64,000 bases of DNA from Rosa chinensis (lineage: Eukaryota; Streptophyta; Magnoliopsida; Rosales; Rosaceae): NCBI RefSeq assembly GCF_002994745.2, contig NC_037091.1, positions 12,338,501 through 12,402,500 on the forward strand. The letters run 5' to 3'. The translations under genes and the position numbers were made by a program. The number at the start of each line of letters is the position of its first letter. Position 1 is the stretch's first letter. The notes below the pieces were generated by a model. It was not told where the DNA came from and did no database searches. It saw nothing but the letters and a program-made list of their open reading frames with translations. Positions 58,380-64,000 of the stretch are shown piece by piece.

Positions 58380-60240
58380 TTAATATATTATTAATTTCTT
58401 ATTCAATCTGACAAAAATCTTTTGAGGCTATGAGTAAATGAATCACTTTTATTATAAATCAGAGTAATAATTACATATGGAAAATTCCATAAAGATTTTA
58501 ACTCAAAGTTTACATAATCTCACTCAAGATATCTTATTTACGTCAAAAACTTGGGAGATTATCACAAAACTTCTCATTAATTTACAACCATCATACAATT
58601 ATTGCTGGAGTAGCTGCCCTCTTATTGATTACCTGCAAGGATGAGAAATTTGATCAATTTGAATGAACTAGTGAAACGATCTAACTACATGAGACTATCT
58701 GGTATTGACTAATATTAATCCAACAAGCACATACATAGCATCACCTGAGGTCAATTAACTTGTCCATCATGCAAATGATGAGCCCTAAAACTAACAAGCA
58801 CAAAAAGAAGATTTTCAAAAGCTGATGATGAAGTCAACAACGTCAAAGCAAACTTAATATGTGATCCTTAAAGTGTTTAGTACAACTCATCGATGAAAGT
58901 ACTCTTAATATGTCACTGACAGTAAAGAAAATCACAATCCAGCAAAGAAGCAAATATACCTCTGAGCCCTGAAACCAAATGGGAAAACAAGAAAACCTGC
59001 AAAAGAAAATCACAAACCAGTCAACCAAAGGTACTAATTAGATTCCATATCCTCCGCCTCAACCACAAATAAATAAAACAGGAATACAAAATAATGGACG
59101 TTAAGCAAGACACCAAACACCTAAGAAAGAAACAGCAAACATTAACTAAAAGCCCTAACTAAAAAGATTTAATTGTAGAAACCAGTTAAGCATAGAAAGA
59201 TATATTCACTCACTAAGTTGATTGTTGCTGACTTGTCTGAGACAATAGTAATCGCTGTAATGCAAACATTTGAGCTGCAAGAGAAAACAAATGAATAGGA
59301 GGTTTGTGAGTGTGAGGCACAAGGCATTGGCAAACTCTATAACAACACCAAGAATGGCTATGGTCTACTTTGGGGCACCATCCCTACATGCATACAAGAA
59401 AGCTGCATACACCACATGTTTGGGGAAGTCTCGTCTTGATAATTTCTAGATTACAAATAATCCATCTACATGCTTGGACAATCTTGTAGATCGATCAATA
59501 GGATCAGTACGTTGATGACCATGTTCATATGAACATTAAGATTTTGATTGATTAATAGTTAGTCAATACTTAACAATCTTGTATACAGTTAAGTCTAGTA
59601 AGTGTAAAAGTTAACTGTATACAAGATTTTAAAGTATTGACTATCTATTAAGTGTAAAAGTTGTGTAAGCTTGACAATTACTACAAATGTCAATCACATA
59701 CCAAATGCTAAAAGAAACTCTCCAGTTTAGCCAAATTTGCGGGAAACCAAAACCCCTACAACTAGCAATTATTTGCTAAACCTGCAACCATTGAATTCCA
59801 TAACATAATCAAAATGAAGTATTGAACTTCAACCAAAATTAACCTCAAATTTATTCAAAATCCAAATTGCAGAAAACAACAAACTATCAATAAAAGAATT
59901 CGGATCCTAAGAAAAATAGTTATAATAAATACCTTTCCAAAATGAGGCAAAGCAGAGTAGCGAGGACGAACCAAAAATAAGAGTCATGCTCAGATTGCCT
60001 ATTTGGAAACCAATATTTATTCCTGGGCATTTGGTAATCTATCATGGATCCAAAATTAACTCAAAACTCATAAAAATTGGTAATCTATAAGCCTTGACCC
60101 GAGTTCCTGCAATAACTAAAACAAAAAAAACCCAGCTCTCTAGCTAAAATCAACGTTACCAAACATTAAAAACATAGCGACACAACAAAGTAAAATCAAC
60201 TCCTCAAAAGCATAGTAAAACCAAGCCACTATCAAAAGCT
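58380..60240. other. CACTA interior, no gene recognised
   Basis: AT-rich sequence with many small frames but no domain I know. A short inverted pair (TTAACTGTATACAAGATT near 59610 and AATCTTGTATACAGTTAA near 59575) makes a hairpin of about 18 bp. Confidence 0.5.
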
Positions 60241-60242
60241 AA

Positions 60243-60525
60243 CTAGTAAGCCCTAATAATCGCCGAATTAAGCTTCGCCCGTAGCTTGGCCTGCTCCATA
60301 TCCTCCCCGTCGCCGCCTTCGTCGTCCTTAGGCTTGGTCTTCGGCCGGGACGGGCCTGCCGTCATCCAAAACGATGCGAATCTCCACAGCGCAACGCAAG
60401 TACTCGGTGAATTTCTGGGTAATAGCCTCCTTGATCTTAGGGTTCCCGTACTTGAGGTGTGTCTTGAAGTACTCAAGAGCATTCATGTACAAAGGAAAAG
60501 GCCTCTGCTAGTTTCCAGCATTGGA
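60243..60525 (-). pseudogene. Captured VPS4/SKD1 fragment (MIT domain and linker)
   Basis: VPS4/SKD1 is the AAA ATPase that disassembles ESCRT-III. Its N-terminal MIT domain binds ESCRT subunits. The minus strand reads YMNALEYFKTHLKYGNPKIK followed by EAITQKFTEYL (ATG at 60486-60484), which is the second and third MIT helices, then VLDDG and a stop at 60330-60328. One frame over, RPKTKPKDDEGGDGEDMEQA and KLRAKLNSAIIR continue the linker up to the start of the ATPase domain, so one frameshift lies near 60345-60360. Upstream NAGN is followed by TAG. The ATPase domain is absent. The identification rests on recalled family sequence. Confidence 0.82.
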
Positions 60526-61333
60526 ATTAGGAATCGCTGCGATCGAATTTGAAATTGAAATTAGAAAGGGGAAGATGAGGGTTCTAGAGTTTGAATAAGG
60601 GGAAATCGGGGATCGGAGGCTGATTGCTGGAGTGGAGAAACCCTAGATACTTGTTTGGTTGGGTATGAGAGCAATTGGAATCGAGACTGGAGAGAAGAGA
60701 GAGAATGGAGAGATGGAGAAAGACGGGGAGAGAAAGAGTGAGTGAGTGAAAAAAAAAAATTAGGATTAAAGAGCAAACCTTAGAGCGCCAAAAATCCCGC
60801 TCAACCAATGCAAGGAAATGAAAAACAAATACAAAGACTTAATGTTTTTATATTTTCACAAATAAAATGCAAGGAATTTATGAGTTCTTGGCATTATCTC
60901 CAAAATAAATGCAAGGACTTGTATAATTCTTGGTATTATCAAACCAAATGTGAGGAATTTTGACTCCTTGCGTATAAACCCGTTGCATATACCCAAATGT
61001 GTTGTAGTGACTCCAGACCTGGTATAGATTCTTCACTGCTACCTTTTTGTTTTGAGTCGTAGAGAAAGGACAAGAGCGACTGAGAGAGTGAGAGGTTTTC
61101 AACCTTTCAATCGCTAACATAACAGATAAGAAACTTGAGGAAAAGGTAAAAGGACAAAAATACCCACGCAAGAAGTCTTGAGTTTAACACCATTATGACA
61201 GGGTTTATGAATATTAGACATAAGTGATAAGTTCAGGTACCAAAATGATTTATTTAGAACTTGAGGTACCAATGTGTTGAATGATCTATAATTGGAGTAC
61301 TCTTTGTGACTTAAAAAAAAAAAAAAAAAAAAA

Positions 61334-62430
61334 CTTGTCACTGTTTCCTGGCGGTAGGTTTGTGTGCCGAAGAAGGAAGGTGGTTTGGCGCTACGTGATC
61401 TCAAGTCTCTTAACTGGACAGCTCTTATATCTCTTGGTTGGTCTACTCTCACATTGGTTCAATATGGAGCAAGTATGCATCTCAACGTTTTTCTATTTGC
61501 TGCAACATGAAATATCGATATTTTGGGTCCTCAGTATGGCATGGTTTAAAGGCAACTTTTCCTTTCATTTTTCACAACTCCAAGTGGCTTATTGGTGATG
61601 GAAATTCAGTGAATTTATGGATGGATAAGTGGTTGAATGCCCCTTTAATTGATAAGTTGCAGGCTACAAATTTTTCCAAACTTTTGAAAGTATGGTGGAT
61701 GCTTTTACCACTAATCAGCAATGGACCTTGCCCAATGAGTTCTCAGTTTCTTTTCCTGTTTTGGTTGCGGAAATCCTTCACATTCCTCTTCCTATTGAAC
61801 CTGAAAATGACTTATTAATTTGGGTGCCTTCAAGTTTAGTTTCTTTCTCTTTCTCTGATGGATACCATCTAGTTCGACAATTTTTTCCAGAGGATGGGTG
61901 AGTTTCTAAGGTTTAGAAATCTTTCATTTCACCATGATTATCTTTACTTACGTGGCGGCTTTTTAATGATAAATTACCTATTGATATGCAACTTCAAAAA
62001 ACGGGGTGTACTAACATTTTCTGTTTGCCAGCTTTATACTTTTGGCTATGTTGAGGATTGTACTCACCTATTTGTCACTTGCTTGTTTGTACATGTTTGG
62101 CAATACTTGGCATGCTGTTTTGGGACTATCTTACCGACTAGTGGTACTATTGGTGAGTTATTTACCTCCATTGTCAGTAAGTATTTCTCTTCCAACTAAA
62201 AAACATATGGTTTGCTTGTAGTCTTTATGCTCTTATGTCTGTATGGTAAGCATGCAATAAGCTTCAATTTGAGGACAAGCACCCTTCACTCATGCAAATA
62301 GTTTGTTCTCTCAAGGCTTGGCTTCGTTTTGTTACTCCTAGGTCATTCAAATGGTTTGGTAGACTCTTAATTGTTGGTTGGGTTAGGAATTCAGTGACAG
62401 GACCATAAAATGTGACAAATATAATGTGCA
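61334..62430 (+). pseudogene. LINE 3 ORF2, part 3 (thumb to zinc-binding region)
   Basis: Resumes after the MULE with VTVSWR, a TAG, VCVPKKEGGLALRDLKSLNW. Then DGNSVNLWMDKWL (about 61598-61640), EPENDLLIWVPS, SFSDGYHLVRQFF, and zinc-binding remnants (CTHLFVTCLFVHVWQYLACC near 62058-62115; a NKLQFEDKHPSL stretch near 62250). Frames change repeatedly. No RNase H follows. Confidence 0.82.
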
Positions 62431-62925
62431 ATTCTTTACATTTTTCTTAGTTATTTCCTTTAAAAAGTCTGTTTTAACTTTGTTATCTTTTCTGGGTACT
62501 TCGTAAGCAATTCAAGAGAAATAAGAGCTTAAATGGAGCAATGAAGGCACCATAAAGTATAGAGGCTAAGGATGTAGTTTGATCAGTCCTTTGGCCGGAA
62601 ACTACAAATGAAGTCCATGGAAATAGTTGTGCAAAACAGTTGCTGCAAAGCAGAAAAACTGCAGTTCAAAATCAACTTCTCGGGAATAGTTTTAGAGAGC
62701 TTTTCTTGCAACTTTCCAAGTGGACTCTTGTAGGGCAGAAAGGGCTGCCATTCCTTAGAGATATGATGTTTTACTATAATATGAGCCCAAAAGCTGCTCA
62801 GAAACGTCATCAAGGCTAAGATAGTATTATGTAACACAATGTGTCAATACATTAGATGCGCCATCTAATTAAATATTTTTATTGTTGATGAAATTACTCA
62901 TATTTTTAGTACAGCTATTCTCTTA
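62431..62925. other. Unassigned stretch between LINE 3 and the MITE
   Basis: No gene was recognised. An 84-codon minus-strand frame at 62583-62837 has no known motif. LINE 3 must end in or before this region. Confidence 0.4.
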
Positions 62926-62934
62926 AATTATTGA

Positions 62935-63329
62935 GGACAATTCTTACGTTCACCCCTAGGATGAACTAGCATATTCACCCCATTGTCAGTTAACATACTT
63001 TTACTTAATAAATTTATAATCCAACCATTCATGTTGTATAACGTAATATAAAGATTAGCTCTATAAAAAATCAATCAAATTGAAGACCTTTTAGTTATTC
63101 ATTTATATGAAATACATGGACGGTTCATCATAATAGTAGTAAGTATTGTTAGAACCATCCATTTGTTTGGTTCAATTAGATAATTAAACGATTTCTGATT
63201 TGATTGATTTTTTATAGAGATGATTTTTAAATGCTAATTTAAGATATAGACAGTTGGATTATAAATTTATTAAGTAAAAATATGTTAATCAACAATGGGG
63301 GTGAATATGTTCACCCCTAAGAATTGTTC
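62935..63329. mobile_element. MULE-type MITE, 395 bp, next to the O-methyltransferase
   Basis: Inverted repeats of about 90 bp: left GGACAATTCTTACGTTCACC, reverse-complemented right GAACAATTCTTAGGGGTGAA, then matching ACTTAATAAATTTATAATCC inner arms. A 9-bp duplication AATTATTGA lies at 62926-62934 and 63330-63338. No coding capacity. Its right edge is 31 bases downstream of the methyltransferase stop codon. Confidence 0.85.
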
Positions 63330-63360
63330 AATTATTGATATATGAAAGCATGTGCCATCT

Positions 63361-63657
63361 CTACTTTATGAACTCCATAACACGAAGATAACTGGAAAGG
63401 CATTCATATTTAATGGCACTAAATCCAGCAGCATTTGCTAAGTCCATAAATTCGTGTTGGGTCCTTTCCTTCCCTCCTGGGGATAGTGTCATCATAAGCA
63501 CATCAAAATCTGAGGTGATCTTCTCAGCTGGGCTAGTGTCTGGTTCAACCGAAACTAGTGCTTCCACAACTATTACTTTTCCATTATCTGGAATCGCTGT
63601 GTAACAATTTTTCAATAGCTTTATGCACTGCTCATCCATCCAGTCATGAAGTATGTT
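63361..63657 (-). CDS. Plant O-methyltransferase (COMT-like), last exon
   Basis: S-adenosylmethionine-dependent methyltransferase of small phenolics; COMT relatives methylate lignin and scent precursors. The minus-strand exon begins after a TTTTGCAG acceptor (AG at 63659-63658) with NILHDWMDEQCIKLLKNCY, which contains the catalytic His and the Asp after it (HDW). It continues with GKVIVVEALV, DFDVLMMTLSPGGKERT and LANAAGF, and ends RVMEFIK with TAG at 63363-63361. These are the normal C-terminal motifs in the right order with no lesion. The SAM-binding part lies upstream, beyond the window. The exact substrate cannot be told from this exon. Confidence 0.9.
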   Translation of the reverse strand, partial: NILHDWMDEQCIKLLKNCYTAIPDNGKVIVVEALVSVEPDTSPAEKITSDFDVLMMTLSPGGKERTQHEFMDLANAAGFSAIKYECLSSYLRVMEFIK

Positions 63658-64000
63658 CTGCAAAATATCCAAAATATTAAGTGAGTAAGCCTACTAAGTA
63701 ATAACCATTTGGGTATGCAGTTCTGCATGTTCTTGTTTGGCCAGGAGATAATAAAAAATAAATATATATATATATATATAGAAAAATGTTCTAAAGAGTA
63801 TGTCCGCACTGTGGTTAAAGTGCGGACGTCGACGCTGCAGCTCTGCTTAGGCCTTTACGACGCGGCGCCGCTTGCCAGACGAACCAGTCTGCAGTCGGGT
63901 GGAGTCGCCGGCAACGAGGTTGCAGCGCTGCCGAGAACCTTGCAGTTGCAAGTGAGGTCGCTGCCCAGAATCCTTCAACTTCGATCTCCGACTTCGATCG
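63658..64000 (-). other. O-methyltransferase intron, with TA repeat and GC-rich insert
   Basis: Intron sequence upstream of the last exon. It contains a TA microsatellite (about 63761-63780). From about 63785 to the window edge the base composition changes to GC-rich, with a perfect 9-bp stem GTCCGCACT/AGTGCGGAC (63802-63810 and 63819-63827, loop 8). This looks like one end of another inserted element running out of the window. Confidence 0.6.

Larger units (their letters stand above)
58071..61009. mobile_element. Non-autonomous CACTA transposon
   Basis: Left end CACTACAAAAAAAAAACA; the reverse-complemented right end is CACTACAACACATTTGGG. A 3-bp duplication ACT lies at 58068-58070 and 61010-61012. 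Subterminal regions at both ends are packed with ATGCAAGGAATT-type repeats in both orientations (58150-58345 and 60785-60960), as in other CACTA elements. No transposase frame was found. The interior holds a piece of a VPS4-type gene. Confidence 0.92.
53040..61330 (-). mobile_element. MuDR-type MULE with decayed transposase, disrupted by a CACTA
   Basis: Terminal inverted repeats of about 190 bp share CACATTGGTACCTCAAGTTC (53096 on, and inverted at about 61275). Inner ends read GTCACAAATAGTAC and, reverse-complemented, GTCACAAAGAGTAC. Outer ends merge into a T run (53037-53051) and an A run (61313-61333), so the exact borders and target duplication cannot be read. Without the CACTA it is about 5.3 kb, a normal size for an autonomous MULE. 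It lies between LINE 3 codons ending FIWYG and resuming VTVSW. Confidence 0.88.
49701..62430 (+). mobile_element. Third L1-type LINE, truncated and split by three insertions
   Basis: ORF2 segments at 49701-49815, 50105-50977, 52352-53036 and 61334-62430 read in order through the linker, reverse transcriptase and zinc-binding domains. Between them lie an 80-bp-repeat insert, a Pack-MULE and an autonomous-type MULE holding a CACTA. The endonuclease is missing at the 5' side and no RNase H was found at the 3' side. No poly(A) end or target duplication could be fixed. Many stops make it the most decayed LINE here. Confidence 0.88.

Noticed and set aside
60561..60808. Leu/Ser-rich minus-strand frames upstream of the VPS4 fragment
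   Set aside because: Low-complexity, leader-like sequence. It may be captured untranslated sequence, but nothing supports a protein.
1..64000. tRNA, rRNA, CRISPR and bacterial-type operons
   Set aside because: None was recognised by eye on either strand; the content is plant nuclear DNA.

Overview
This window is plant nuclear DNA, almost certainly from a eudicot. Spliced YUCCA and O-methyltransferase exons, a chromodomain Ty3/gypsy element, L1-type LINEs with a C-terminal RNase H, MuDR-type and CACTA transposons and a Helitron all fit. The overall look suggests a Rosaceae-like genome, but that is an impression and was not tested. Only two stretches look like live host genes, and both are cut by the window edges. 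They are the last two exons of a YUCCA flavin monooxygenase (auxin synthesis, + strand, 244-1364) and the last exon of a plant O-methyltransferase (- strand, 63361-63657). Nearly everything between them is transposable-element (TE) DNA, mostly decayed.

Layout. 1-1364: YUCCA 3' end. 2374-3591: non-autonomous MULE. 4006-4306: small Helitron. 4308-6157: copy A of a direct duplication, carrying a SINE-like insert (4681-4810) and a MULE-type MITE (5682-6094). 6600-32873: AT-rich ground sequence holding a stack of insertions. These are a retroposon (7379-8284), a 5'-truncated LINE (8768-12940, -), a 10.08-kb gypsy chromovirus (13157-23236, +), a second retroposon (23406-24262), a complete LINE (24641-30762, +) and a MULE (30908-32747). 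32874-43093: remains of two Ty1/copia elements, the second interrupted by an antisense gypsy LTR fragment. 43120-49466: copy B of the duplication, split by a 2.87-kb solo LTR (43359-46229) and a gypsy-derived mosaic. 49690-62430: a third LINE, split by a Pack-MULE with a cytidine deaminase fragment (50987-52342) and by a degenerate autonomous MULE (~53040-61330). That MULE itself holds a CACTA element (58071-61009) with a VPS4/SKD1 fragment. 62935-63329: a MITE directly behind the O-methyltransferase stop codon.

No element here keeps a fully intact coding set. Stops and frameshifts lie in every gag, pol and transposase frame. The strongest evidence in the window is structural. I could read target-site duplications for eleven insertions, and the A/B duplication supplies natural empty sites for three of them. 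I see no new enzymatic or defence system. The most interesting items are the two host-gene captures, the nested order of insertion, and the inferred family of short retroposons sharing a LINE-like 3' end.
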